64,000 bases of DNA, taken from Orrella dioscoreae (lineage in GTDB: Bacteria > Pseudomonadota > Gammaproteobacteria > Burkholderiales > Burkholderiaceae_B). The notes beneath the pieces were generated by a model. That model saw nothing but the letters and a program-made list of their open reading frames with translations. It was not told the DNA's origin and made no database searches. This document shows positions 34,095 to 43,060 of the stretch, piece after piece. The position numbers were made by a program, and so were the translations under genes. The DNA lies in the NCBI RefSeq assembly GCF_900089455.2, contig NZ_LT907988.1, positions 1,736,001-1,800,000 on the forward strand, read 5' to 3'. How positions within the stretch are numbered: the stretch's first letter is position 1; every line of letters begins with the position of its first letter.

Positions 34095-37000
34095 ATGTCA
34101 GAATCCGCAACGCCCCCTTCCTTCGTCCATCTGCGCGTCCATTCCGAGTTTTCGGTGGTGGACGGCATCGTCCGTATTTCCGATCTGGTCAAGCAGGCCG
34201 CCCGCCTTGGGCAGCCGGCCGTGGCGCTGACCGACCTCGCCAACCTGTTCGGATTGATCAAGTTCTACAAGGCGGCCCGCGGGGCAGGCATCAAGCCGAT
34301 CGCGGGCTGCGACCTGTGGCTGACCAACGAGGATGACCGGGACAAGCCTTTCCGCATCCTGTTGCTGGTCGCCAGCCGCGAGGGCTATCTTAACCTGTGC
34401 GCCCTGCTGACCCAGGCCTGGCTGACCAACCAGCATCGCGGCCGGGCCGAGCTGCGCCGCGAATGGCTGCAAGGCCAGGCCGGCCTCATCATGCTGTCCG
34501 GCGGCCGGGCGGGCGACATCGGCCAGGCGCTGGAAGCCGGCAACATGGCCACCGCGCAGGTCCTGGCGCGCCAGTGGGCGCAAACCTTCCCCGGCAGTTT
34601 CTACATCGAGCTGCAGCGTTCGGGCCACGACGGCGACGAAGCCTATGTCCAGGCCGCCATGCGGCTGGCGGGCGAGTGCGGCCTGCCGGTGGTCGCCACG
34701 CACCCTGTGCAGTTCCTGTCCCGCGAAGAGTTCCGCGCCCACGAGGCGCGCGTCTGTATCGCGGAAGGCGAAATCCTCAGCAACCCGCGCCGCGCGCGCC
34801 GCCACACCGAAGACCAGTACCTGCTGGACTCGGCGGAAATGGCCCGCCGGTTCGCCGACGTGCCGTCGGCGCTGGCCAACAGCGTCGAGATCGCCAAGCG
34901 CTGCAACCTGACGCTGGTGCTGGGCAAGCCCCAGTTGCCCAATTTCCCCACGCCGGAAGGCGTGACGCTGGACGATTACCTGGTGCAGCTGTCGCGCGAG
35001 GGCCTGGAAGTGCGCCTGGCGCAGCTGTTCGCGGAAGCGGCCGAGCGCGACGCCAAGCGACCGGAATACCTGGCGCGGCTGGACTGGGAGTGCAAGACCA
35101 TCATCCAGATGGGCTTCCCGGGCTACTTCCTGATCGTGGCCGACTTCATCAACTGGGGCAAGAACAATGGCGTGCCCGTGGGGCCGGGCCGGGGCTCGGG
35201 CGCGGGCTCGCTGGTGGCCTACGCCTTGGGCATCACCGACCTCGATCCCATCCGCTATGACTTGCTGTTCGAGCGCTTCCTGAATCCGGAGCGGGTGTCC
35301 ATGCCCGACTTCGATATCGACTTCTGCCAGGACAACCGCGAACGCGTCATCGACTACGTCAAGCAGAAATACGGGCGCGAGGCCGTCAGCCAGATCGCCA
35401 CTTTCGGTACGCTGGGCGCCAAGGCCGTGGTCCGCGACGCAGGCCGCGTGCTGGACATGCCCTACACCATGTGCGACCAGCTCTCGAAGCTGATCCCCTT
35501 CAATCCCGCCGATCCGTGGACCCTGGAGCGCACGCTGGCCAACGAGCCTGCCTTCAAGGAGCGCTACGAGCAGGAGGAAGAGGTGCGGGCGCTGGTCGAC
35601 CTGGCCAAGCCGCTCGAGGGCTTGACCCGCAACATCGGCATGCACGCGGGCGGCGTGCTGATCGCGCCCGGCAAGCTCACCGATTTCTGCCCGCTGTATT
35701 GCCAGCAAGGCCAGGAAAACAGCGCGGTCTCGCAGTACGACAAGGATGACGTCGAAGCTGCCGGCCTGGTGAAGTTCGACTTCCTGGGCCTGCGCAACCT
35801 GACCATCCTGGATTGGGCCGTGCGTTTCGTGCGCCGCTTCAATGCGGACAAGCGCGACTTCGACGTCATGGCGCTGGCGCTCGATGATCCGGCCGCCTAC
35901 AAGGTGCTGTGCGACGCGAACACCACCGCGGTGTTCCAGCTGGAATCGCGCGGCATGAAGGAACTGCTGAAGAAGCTGCGGCCCAGCACGTTCGAAGACG
36001 TCATCGCCGTGCTGGCGCTCTACCGCCCGGGTCCGCTGGAGTCGGGCATGGTGGACGACTTCGTCAACCGCAAGCACGGCCGCGCCGCGGTGGATTACTT
36101 CCACCCGGACCTGGAAGGGACGTTGAAGAGCACCTACGGGGTCATCGTCTACCAGGAACAGGTGATGCTGATCTCGCAGATCTTCGGCGGCTACTCGCTG
36201 GGCGGCGCCGACCTGCTGCGCCGCGCCATGGGCAAGAAAAAGCCCGAGGAAATGGCCAAGCACCGCGAGCTGTTCCAGAAGGGCGCGCAGGACAAGGGCC
36301 ATGACCCCGACCTGGCCGTCCAGCTCTTCGACCTGATGGAGAAGTTCGCCGGCTACGGCTTCAACAAGTCGCACTCGGCCGCCTACGCGCTCATCTCGTA
36401 TCACACCGCCTGGCTCAAGGCCTACCACCCGACCGAGTTCCTGGCCGCCACGCTGTCCTCCGACATGGACGACACCGACAAGGTCCAGACCTTCTGGAAG
36501 GATGCGCTGGCCAACGGCATCACCGTGCTGCCGCCCGACGTCAACCATTCGAACTACCGCTTCGAACCGGTGGAGGACGCGCACACCGCCCAGGGCCTGC
36601 CGCCGCGCACCATGCGCTATGGCCTGGGCGCGGTCAAGGGCACGGGCCAGGCCGCGGTGGAAGACATCCTGCGCGCGCGGGAGGAGGGCGGTCCGTTCAA
36701 GGACCTGTTCGATTTCTGCCGGCGCATCGACCGTCATTCGGTCAACCGCCGCACCATCGAGGCGCTGATCCGCGCCGGTGCCTTCGACACCATCCTGGCC
36801 AACCGGGCCGCCTTGCTGGCCTCGGTGCCCACGGCGATGGAAGCGGCCGAGCAGGCCGCGCGCAGCGCCAACCAGGTCTCGCTCTTCGGTGACTTCGGCG
36901 ACGACGGCACGGACGTGGTGGCGGGGCAGCTGGCCAAGGTCCAGCCCTGGGACCTGCGCACCCAGCTGTCCGAGGAAAAGGCCGCGCTGGGCTTCTTCTT

Positions 37001-37592
37001 CAGCGGCCACCTGTTCGACGCCTGGCGCGACGAGGTCCGCCGCTTCGTGCCCACGCCGCTCGCGCGCCTGGAACCCGCACGCGAGCTGCAATGGATGGCG
37101 GGCGTGCTGGCCGGCGTGCGCACCATGATGACCCGCCGCGGCAAGATGCTGTTCGCGGTGCTGGACGACGGCTCCTCCCAGGTCGAGATCTCGGTCTTCA
37201 ACGAGCTGTTCGAGCAGAACAAGACCCGCCTGCGTGAAGACCAGTTGCTGATCGTGCAGGGCAAGATCAGCAATGATGAATACTCCGGCGGCATGCGCAT
37301 CGTGGCCGACACGCTGCACGACCTGCAGCTGGCGCGCGAGGCGCGGGCGCGGTCCCTGCGCATCACGCTCAATGGCAACGCCGACGCCGCCGAGCTGCGC
37401 CGCCTGCTGAACCCCTTCCGCGCCGAACCCGAGAATGGTTTCCCGGGAACGCCGGTGGAAATCTATTACGCGCGGGATGACGCATGCGGGCTGCTTCGCC
37501 TGGGCGAGGAGTGGCGCGTGCGGATGTCCGAGACGCTGATCGACCAGCTCAACGCCTGGACCCAGCCTTATCCTGTCGAGATCAACTACTGA
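34095..37592 (+). CDS. dnaE: DNA polymerase III subunit alpha
   Basis: Catalytic subunit of the replicative polymerase, 1165 residues. The N-terminal PHP domain begins FVHLRVHSEFSVVDGI. The polymerase active-site aspartates are in MPDFDIDFCQDNRERVIDY, with the preceding PVGPGRGSGAGSLVAYALGI. A helix-hairpin-helix/beta-clamp region follows (NQVSLFGDF, a QxxLF-like clamp motif near residue 930) and then a C-terminal OB fold (TRRGKMLFAVLDDGSSQVE). The GTG at 34077 would also be in frame but is overlapped by the -10. The stop overlaps the next gene's start (TGATG). Confidence 0.98.
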   Translation: MSESATPPSFVHLRVHSEFSVVDGIVRISDLVKQAARLGQPAVALTDLANLFGLIKFYKAARGAGIKPIAGCDLWLTNEDDRDKPFRILLLVASREGYLNLCALLTQAWLTNQHRGRAELRREWLQGQAGLIMLSGGRAGDIGQALEAGNMATAQVLARQWAQTFPGSFYIELQRSGHDGDEAYVQAAMRLAGECGLPVVATHPVQFLSREEFRAHEARVCIAEGEILSNPRRARRHTEDQYLLDSAEMARRFADVPSALANSVEIAKRCNLTLVLGKPQLPNFPTPEGVTLDDYLVQLSREGLEVRLAQLFAEAAERDAKRPEYLARLDWECKTIIQMGFPGYFLIVADFINWGKNNGVPVGPGRGSGAGSLVAYALGITDLDPIRYDLLFERFLNPERVSMPDFDIDFCQDNRERVIDYVKQKYGREAVSQIATFGTLGAKAVVRDAGRVLDMPYTMCDQLSKLIPFNPADPWTLERTLANEPAFKERYEQEEEVRALVDLAKPLEGLTRNIGMHAGGVLIAPGKLTDFCPLYCQQGQENSAVSQYDKDDVEAAGLVKFDFLGLRNLTILDWAVRFVRRFNADKRDFDVMALALDDPAAYKVLCDANTTAVFQLESRGMKELLKKLRPSTFEDVIAVLALYRPGPLESGMVDDFVNRKHGRAAVDYFHPDLEGTLKSTYGVIVYQEQVMLISQIFGGYSLGGADLLRRAMGKKKPEEMAKHRELFQKGAQDKGHDPDLAVQLFDLMEKFAGYGFNKSHSAAYALISYHTAWLKAYHPTEFLAATLSSDMDDTDKVQTFWKDALANGITVLPPDVNHSNYRFEPVEDAHTAQGLPPRTMRYGLGAVKGTGQAAVEDILRAREEGGPFKDLFDFCRRIDRHSVNRRTIEALIRAGAFDTILANRAALLASVPTAMEAAEQAARSANQVSLFGDFGDDGTDVVAGQLAKVQPWDLRTQLSEEKAALGFFFSGHLFDAWRDEVRRFVPTPLARLEPARELQWMAGVLAGVRTMMTRRGKMLFAVLDDGSSQVEISVFNELFEQNKTRLREDQLLIVQGKISNDEYSGGMRIVADTLHDLQLAREARARSLRITLNGNADAAELRRLLNPFRAEPENGFPGTPVEIYYARDDACGLLRLGEEWRVRMSETLIDQLNAWTQPYPVEINY

Positions 37593-38365
37593 TGGATCGC
37601 GCTTCCATGCCTCGCGTCTCGGTCATCATCATCACCAAGAACGAGTCGGCCCACATCCAGGCATGCCTGGAGAGCGTCGCCTTCGCCGACGAGGTGGTGG
37701 TGCTGGACTCGGGCAGCACGGACGATACCCGTGACCTCGCGCTGGCCTGGGGCGCCCGGGTCGAGCAATCACCGGATTGGCCGGGTTTCGGCCCGCAGAA
37801 GAACCGCGCGCTCGATCTGGCGACAGGTGACTGGGTGCTCTCGCTGGACGCCGACGAGCGGGTCCCGCCCGAATTGGCAGAGGAAATTCTCGCGGTCATC
37901 GCTTCCCCCCAGCACGACGCCTATGACGTGGCGCGTCTGTCCGAGCTGTGCGGGCGTCCCATCCGCCACAGCGGCTGGTGGCCGGATTACGTGCTGCGCC
38001 TCTTCAGGCGCGGAACGGCCCGCTTCACCGAGGCCGCCGTGCACGAAAAGGTCGTGCCGCAAGGCAGCGTCGGCAAGCTCAGGCATCATCTGCTGCATTT
38101 CCCCTACGCCGACCTGGAAGCGTTGATCGCCAAGAACAACCGCTACTCCTCCGATGCCGCCGCGCAGATGCACGCGCGGGGCAAGCGCACCACGCCGCTG
38201 GGCATGCTGGGCCACGGCATCTGGACCTTCATCCGTATCTATTTCCTCCGGCGGGGCTTCCTGGATGGCCGCCAAGGCTTGGTGCTGGCGCTGTTCGCCG
38301 CGTCGGGCAGCATCTTCCGCTATGCGAAACTGCTGCTCTGGGACGAAACCCGCGGGAAAGGGTAG
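37592..38365 (+). CDS. Family 2 glycosyltransferase, WaaE/LgtF-like (LPS core)
   Basis: Inverting GT-A glycosyltransferase, 257 residues. The N-terminus has SVIIITKNESAHIQACLESV and VVVLDSGSTDDT. The metal-binding DxD is in LSLDADERVPPEL. WPDYVLRLFRRGTARF and FPYADLEALIAKNNRYSS are typical of the WaaE/KdtX group that adds glucose to the first heptose of the LPS core. It overlaps the dnaE stop by one base (TGATG). An ATG 15 bases later (MPRVSVI) is an alternative start. Donor and acceptor are inferred. Confidence 0.88.
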   Translation: MDRASMPRVSVIIITKNESAHIQACLESVAFADEVVVLDSGSTDDTRDLALAWGARVEQSPDWPGFGPQKNRALDLATGDWVLSLDADERVPPELAEEILAVIASPQHDAYDVARLSELCGRPIRHSGWWPDYVLRLFRRGTARFTEAAVHEKVVPQGSVGKLRHHLLHFPYADLEALIAKNNRYSSDAAAQMHARGKRTTPLGMLGHGIWTFIRIYFLRRGFLDGRQGLVLALFAASGSIFRYAKLLLWDETRGKG

Positions 38366-38379
38366 GCGACGGGCGCCGG

Positions 38380-38643
38380 CTATATCGGCGCCGTCGCGCG
38401 TTCCAGCTCGCTCAGCCAGCGTATCGCGTGTTCCCGGCTGCCGCCGCACATGTCTTCGGAGGGCTGGAGGCCGCCACAGAAAGCCGGCCGCTCTGGTTGC
38501 CCGAAGATGCGGCACCGGTGATCCTCCGCCAGCTGGATGCAAGGCACACCCGCTGGCTTGCCCTGGGGCATGCCAGGTATCGCGCTGGTGATCGACGGCG
38601 CCGTGCAACAGGCGCCGCAATCGGGCCGACAGGCCATGCCCAT
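38380..38643 (-). CDS. YkgJ-family cysteine-cluster protein
   Basis: 87 residues with a CxxxCxxCC zinc/iron-binding-like cluster at the N-terminus ([15 protein letters not shown]), then [22 protein letters not shown] and EDMCGG. This is the pattern of YkgJ/UPF0153-type small proteins, function unknown. The start at 38643 overlaps the upstream ydcF-like stop as TGATG, so it is translated from that transcript. Convergent with the WaaE-like gene, 14 bases apart. Confidence 0.85.
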   Translation of the reverse strand: MGMACRPDCGACCTAPSITSAIPGMPQGKPAGVPCIQLAEDHRCRIFGQPERPAFCGGLQPSEDMCGGSREHAIRWLSELERATAPI

Positions 38644-39410
38644 CAGACCCACCCGCGCAGCCAATACACCAGCAGGCCCGCATACTCCTTGATGATCGAG
38701 CGGCTGGCGTCCATCGTCCGCTCATCGGGCCACCACGGCGAGAACGCCGGGTCTTCGGGGCGGACGATCTGGGGGGCGGCCGGCGCCGCGGTGGCGGCGA
38801 TGCCTTGCTTGCGGAAGGCCGCCATGGCGCGCGGCATGTGCAGCGCGGAGGTCACCACCAGCACCGTGCGGATGTTCTGGCCACGCAGGTGTTCTTCGGT
38901 GCGCTCGGCGTTCTCATAGGTGTTGCGGCTTGCGTTTTCCAGCACCAGCGCGGCATCCGGCACGCCCATCTGCTTGAGCGAATGCGCCATGCCCTGGGCT
39001 TCGCTGACGTCGCCTTCCAGCGCGCCCCCCGACAACACGATACGCGGTGCGCGGCCCGCGTGGTACAGCTCGGCTGCCCGGCCGATGCGGGTCACCCGCT
39101 TGGCGGGGTCGATGGGCTCGAACCAGTTCGCGCGATTGCCCGCCGTATGGCCGCCCAGCACCACGATGGCGTCCGCCTGCTGCACCTGGCCGGGCGGCAG
39201 GAAGGCATAGGTGCGCTCCAGCGCGCCGCCCAATGCCAGCGAGGTCGCGGGCAGGGACCAGGCCAGCGACCACGACAGCGCCAGCACCAGCACCGTCGCG
39301 GCCAGGCGCCGCCAGCGCAACAGCGCGAGCACGGCAGCCAGCACCAGCAGTGCCACGCTCAGGTTGATGGGGACGATGAGGGAGGTCAGCATGCTGGAGA
39401 CGGAGGGCAT
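38643..39410 (-). CDS. YdcF/ElyC-family membrane protein (DUF218)
   Basis: 255 residues. Two N-terminal membrane helices are followed by a DUF218 domain with the conserved [37 protein letters not shown] and [13 protein letters not shown] motifs. E. coli ElyC, of this family, affects envelope/peptidoglycan precursor metabolism. It starts 11 bases after the GT9 glycosyltransferase stop and is coupled to the YkgJ-like gene, forming a three-gene envelope unit. Confidence 0.9.
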   Translation of the reverse strand: MPSVSSMLTSLIVPINLSVALLVLAAVLALLRWRRLAATVLVLALSWSLAWSLPATSLALGGALERTYAFLPPGQVQQADAIVVLGGHTAGNRANWFEPIDPAKRVTRIGRAAELYHAGRAPRIVLSGGALEGDVSEAQGMAHSLKQMGVPDAALVLENASRNTYENAERTEEHLRGQNIRTVLVVTSALHMPRAMAAFRKQGIAATAAPAAPQIVRPEDPAFSPWWPDERTMDASRSIIKEYAGLLVYWLRGWV

Positions 39411-39421
39411 CGATACTCAGG

Positions 39422-40399
39422 TCAGGGACGAATGACGGAAACGAGCTCAGACTGTACACGGTCGAGCACGGACTCGGCGCTGGGCCAGGCGTTATCGGCG
39501 CCCAGGCAGATCGCAGTCTGCGACCAGGGCCCGGTACGGGCCGGGTCGGTCACGCCAAAGAGCGTGACCTGGCGCGCGCCCGTGGCGCTGGCCACGTGCG
39601 AGACGCCCGAGTCGTTGCAGACCACCAGGCTGGCGGCCTGGGTGAGGGCGGCGAAAGCGCCCAGCGACAACGGCGGCAGCACCTGTGCCGTCGGGGCGTT
39701 GCGCTGCGCCTCCTCCAGTTCGGCCGGGGGCGGGCACATCAGGACGGTCCGGCCGGCGGCCTGCAGGTCCTGCGCCAACTGGGCGAAGCCTGGCCACACC
39801 TTCACCCGGCCACGGTGCAGGCCGGTAGCCGTGGGGGCGATCAGGACGAAGTCCTTGCCGTGCAGGCCGGCTGCCGCGAGGGCGGCATGGGCTTCTTCCT
39901 GGTGTTGCCGGGTCAAGGGCAGCGTCAGGCCAGGTTCGGGCTGCGCCGGGCCGGCGGGTAGCTGCCAGGCCTGCAGCGCCAGGCGGGTCAGGCGGTACCA
40001 CGATTCCACGGCGTGCAGCCGCTCGCGTGATTTGGCCTGGGGCCAGCGCAGCAGCAGGGATCGCCCGTCATCCCGGTACCCGGCGCAGCGTATGCCAGCC
40101 AGGCGGAAAACGGCGGCGCTGGACAGCGAGTCCGGCAGGAGCAGTCCCGCCACCTCGGTAGTCCGGACGCCTTGCCCGGAAAAATGTTCGCGCACGCCGC
40201 GGCGGTCATCGCCCAGCCGTCCCGTCATGGGGATGAATCCCGCCAGCGGCAGACCCGCCAACAGGCCGCGCGCCCACGGCCGGGCGCAGACGTGCACGGG
40301 CAGCCCGGTTTCGAGCAGGCGCGCCAGCGAGGGCAGGCTCATGCAGACATCCCCCACCCAGTTGGGCAGGCGGACCAATAGATGGGACGGAAAGGCCAT
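39422..40399 (-). CDS. Family 9 glycosyltransferase (heptosyltransferase-like)
   Basis: ADP-heptose:LPS heptosyltransferase family, 325 residues. It opens with LLVRLPNWVGDVCMSLPSL (the RxxNWVGD motif of WaaF/WaaC). The C-terminal donor-binding part has VLIAPTATGLHRGRVKVWPGF and VVCNDSGVSHVASATGARQVTLFG. The ATG at 40399 is the conserved start; the frame stays open another 82 codons upstream without similarity. A minus-strand TATGAT (40536-40541) may be its -10. Divergent from msbA. Which heptose it adds is not determined. Confidence 0.9.
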   Translation of the reverse strand: MAFPSHLLVRLPNWVGDVCMSLPSLARLLETGLPVHVCARPWARGLLAGLPLAGFIPMTGRLGDDRRGVREHFSGQGVRTTEVAGLLLPDSLSSAAVFRLAGIRCAGYRDDGRSLLLRWPQAKSRERLHAVESWYRLTRLALQAWQLPAGPAQPEPGLTLPLTRQHQEEAHAALAAAGLHGKDFVLIAPTATGLHRGRVKVWPGFAQLAQDLQAAGRTVLMCPPPAELEEAQRNAPTAQVLPPLSLGAFAALTQAASLVVCNDSGVSHVASATGARQVTLFGVTDPARTGPWSQTAICLGADNAWPSAESVLDRVQSELVSVIRP

Positions 40400-40599
40400 G
40401 AAAGTGATGAGCGTGTCTGACGGCGGAGGCCGGACGCTACCAGGAAGTCCTGGATGCGCCCGATAGGGATCGATGTCGCAGGCGGAGGGGGCGGCAGGCG
40501 GCAGGCGCCAGCCCGCAGCCGCGTGCGACGGGGCAATCATAAACGCAAGCGTGCCGCGCCTGCCGGCGCGGATCCGGCAGGCAAGGGCGTCGCACTGGG

Positions 40600-40605
40600 T
40601 ACAAT
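40600..40605 (+). promoter_or_regulatory. -10 element of msbA
   Basis: TACAAT 39 bases before the msbA ATG. The -35 is weak. It lies in the 244-base divergent gap between the GT9 gene and msbA. Confidence 0.45.
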
Positions 40606-40643
40606 CCGTGCAGGATTCCACAGAAAAAGCGAGTGTCTTTCCC

Positions 40644-42416
40644 ATGTCAGCCCCACGTTATGCCGCGGCCGGCTCCCAACCCGTCAAGTCAGAGCTGTGG
40701 CGGCGGGTCTATACCCGGGTCGGCGGCTATTGGAAGGGTTTGCTGCTGGCCATCCTGCTGATGGCCGGCGCGGCGGCCACGCAGCCCACCCTGGCGGTCA
40801 TCATGAAGCCGCTGCTGGACGACGGTTTCGCCGGCACCAAGCCGCATTATGTCTGGGCCATCCCCCTGGCGGTCGTGGGCCTCATCTTCATCCGCGGCGT
40901 GTGCAATTTCTTCAGCGACTATCTGCTCGCCTGGGTCGCGAACAACGTCTTGCTCGGCATGCGCAAGGACATGTTCGACCGCTTGCTGGGCCTGCCCGAC
41001 GCCGAGTTCAAGCGCGGCGACTCCGGCCGGCTGCTCAACCGCTTCACCATCGATGCCGGCAACGTCACCGGCTATGCCACGGACGTCCTCACGGTGCTGG
41101 TGCGCGAAACGCTGGTCGTGTGCGCGCTCATCGTCGTGCTGCTCTACATGTCGTGGAAGCTCACGCTCATCGTCATCTTCATGCTGCCGGTTTCCGTGCT
41201 GGTGGCGCGCACCTTCATCAAGCGCCTGCGCCGCATCAACCGCGACACCGTCAACATGAACGCCGAGCTGACCCGCGTGGTCAGCGAAGGCATCGACGGC
41301 CAGCGCGTCATCAAGCTCTTCGACGGCTACGAAAACGAAAGCAAGCGTTTTGGCTATGTCAGTGGTCGCCTGCGCCGTTTCGCCATGCGCTCGGCCACCG
41401 CCGATGCCGCCATGACGCCGCTCACCCAGATCTGCATCGCCATCTCGGTGGCGGCCGTGATCGCGGTGGCGCTCGGCGAGGCCTCGTCGGGCACCCTCAC
41501 CGCGGGCGGCTTCGCGGCGTTCATGGCCGCGCTGGCGCAGATCTTCGATCCCATCAAGCGCCTGACCAATATCGCGGGCAAGATGCAGAAGATGCTGGTG
41601 GCCGCGGAAAGCGTCTTCTCGCTGATCGATGAGCAGCAGGAGTCCGACAAGGGCACGGCGCATTTCCAGGGGCCCGTGCAGGGGCGCATCGCCTTTCGTG
41701 GCGTCTCGCATCGCTTCCCGGATTCGCAGCGCGACACGCTCAGCGACATCGAGTTGCTGGTGGAGCCCGGCCAGACCGTCGCCCTGGTGGGCAGGTCGGG
41801 CAGCGGCAAGACCACCCTCGTCAACATGATTCCGCGCTTCGTCTCGCCCACGGGCGGACAGATCCTCATCGATGGCCACGACATCGAGGCGCTCGCGCTG
41901 CGCGACCTGCGCGCCCAGCTGTCGCTGGTCAGCCAGGACGTGGTGCTCTTCGATGACACCATCGGCGCCAACGTCGGCTACGGCGCCTTGCACGATGCCA
42001 GCGAGGAAGAGATTCGGCGGGCGCTGGCCGACGCCAACCTGCTGGACTTCGTCGATTCGCTGCCCGACGGGCTGAATACCCAGGTGGGCGAGAACGCCGC
42101 CCGCATGTCCGGCGGCCAGCGCCAGCGCCTGGCCATCGCCCGCGCGCTCATCAAGAATGCCCCCGTCCTGATCCTGGACGAGGCGACCTCGGCCCTGGAC
42201 AACGAGTCCGAGCGCCAGGTGCAGATCTCGCTGGAGCGTCTCATGCAGGGCCGCACCACCCTGGTCATCGCGCACCGCCTGTCCACCGTGCAGAAAGCCG
42301 ACATCATCGTCGTGCTGGACGCGGGCCGGATCGTCGAGCAGGGGCGCCACGCCGACCTGCTGGCGGCCAACGGGCTGTATGCCTCGCTGTATGCGATGCA
42401 GTTCCAGGAGGATTGA
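40644..42416 (+). CDS. msbA: Lipid A export ABC transporter MsbA
   Basis: Flips lipid A-core across the inner membrane. 590 residues as one half-transporter: six-helix membrane domain, then ATPase. Walker A is VGRSGSGKTTLV, the Q-loop is SLVSQDVVLFDDTI, the signature is MSGGQRQR, Walker B is PVLILDEATSALD, and the H-loop is VIAHRLST. The ATG at 40644 (MSAPRYAAAG) is used; upstream in-frame codons overlap the promoter. Followed by a strong terminator. Confidence 0.96.
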   Translation: MSAPRYAAAGSQPVKSELWRRVYTRVGGYWKGLLLAILLMAGAAATQPTLAVIMKPLLDDGFAGTKPHYVWAIPLAVVGLIFIRGVCNFFSDYLLAWVANNVLLGMRKDMFDRLLGLPDAEFKRGDSGRLLNRFTIDAGNVTGYATDVLTVLVRETLVVCALIVVLLYMSWKLTLIVIFMLPVSVLVARTFIKRLRRINRDTVNMNAELTRVVSEGIDGQRVIKLFDGYENESKRFGYVSGRLRRFAMRSATADAAMTPLTQICIAISVAAVIAVALGEASSGTLTAGGFAAFMAALAQIFDPIKRLTNIAGKMQKMLVAAESVFSLIDEQQESDKGTAHFQGPVQGRIAFRGVSHRFPDSQRDTLSDIELLVEPGQTVALVGRSGSGKTTLVNMIPRFVSPTGGQILIDGHDIEALALRDLRAQLSLVSQDVVLFDDTIGANVGYGALHDASEEEIRRALADANLLDFVDSLPDGLNTQVGENAARMSGGQRQRLAIARALIKNAPVLILDEATSALDNESERQVQISLERLMQGRTTLVIAHRLSTVQKADIIVVLDAGRIVEQGRHADLLAANGLYASLYAMQFQED

Positions 42417-42478
42417 AGGCGTGGATGCGACGAGGGTGGCGGATCCACAGTCCGCCGCGCCTCTCGTCGGCGACAAAG

Positions 42479-42504
42479 AAAAGGCCGGGATCTCCCGGCC
42501 TTTT
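42479..42504. terminator. Bidirectional terminator after msbA
   Basis: A4, GGCCGGG, loop ATCT, CCCGGCC, T4. Lies between msbA and the convergent AhpD-like gene. Confidence 0.92.
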
Positions 42505-42530
42505 CGTTGGTGATTGCGCCTATCGGGATG

Positions 42531-42998
42531 TCACTGCGCGCCAGGCGGCGTGAACTTCAATCCCACGGCGATCCGGTTCCAGGCATTGATCAGCCCCACT
42601 GCCGCCGTCAGGAAGGCCACCTCCGACTCGGAGAATTGCTCGCGCACCTGCGCGTACAAGGCATCCTCGGCGCCCTGGTCCTTGCGGGTCAGCGCTTCGG
42701 TCCAGGCCAGGGCGGCCCGCTCCCGCGCCGTGAACACGGACGAATCCTGCCACGCCGCCAACTGATCCTGCTGCGCCAGTCCCACGCCGGCGCCGCGCGC
42801 CACGTTCAGGTGGAACTGCAGGCAGAAGGCGCAGCCATTGATTTGCGAGGCGCGCAGCTTCACCAGTTCAGTCAGCGTCTTTTCCAGCCCCGAGGCATCG
42901 ATGGCCTTGCTGAGCGCGATCAGGGCGGCGTTCGCATCGGGCGCGAGCTGGGCAAAGGCGGCGCGCTCCAGGCGCGGGGTGGGCGGCGTGATGGCCAT
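42531..42998 (-). CDS. AhpD-like / carboxymuconolactone decarboxylase-family protein
   Basis: 155 residues of the AhpD/CMD fold. The redox pair CxxC with a following histidine is in NGCAFCLQFHLN, next to the family block LVKLRASQI. WTEALTRKDQGAED and the LTAAVGLINAWNRIAVG end are also typical. Such proteins usually act as peroxidase-associated thiol enzymes. It follows rng by 62 bases on the same strand and may be cotranscribed. Confidence 0.92.
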   Translation of the reverse strand: MAITPPTPRLERAAFAQLAPDANAALIALSKAIDASGLEKTLTELVKLRASQINGCAFCLQFHLNVARGAGVGLAQQDQLAAWQDSSVFTARERAALAWTEALTRKDQGAEDALYAQVREQFSESEVAFLTAAVGLINAWNRIAVGLKFTPPGAQ

Positions 42999-43060
42999 GC
43001 GGTCTCCGGGGGATGCAAGGTAAACAGGGTGAAAACAAGCAGGGTGCGCGGCGGGGCCGC

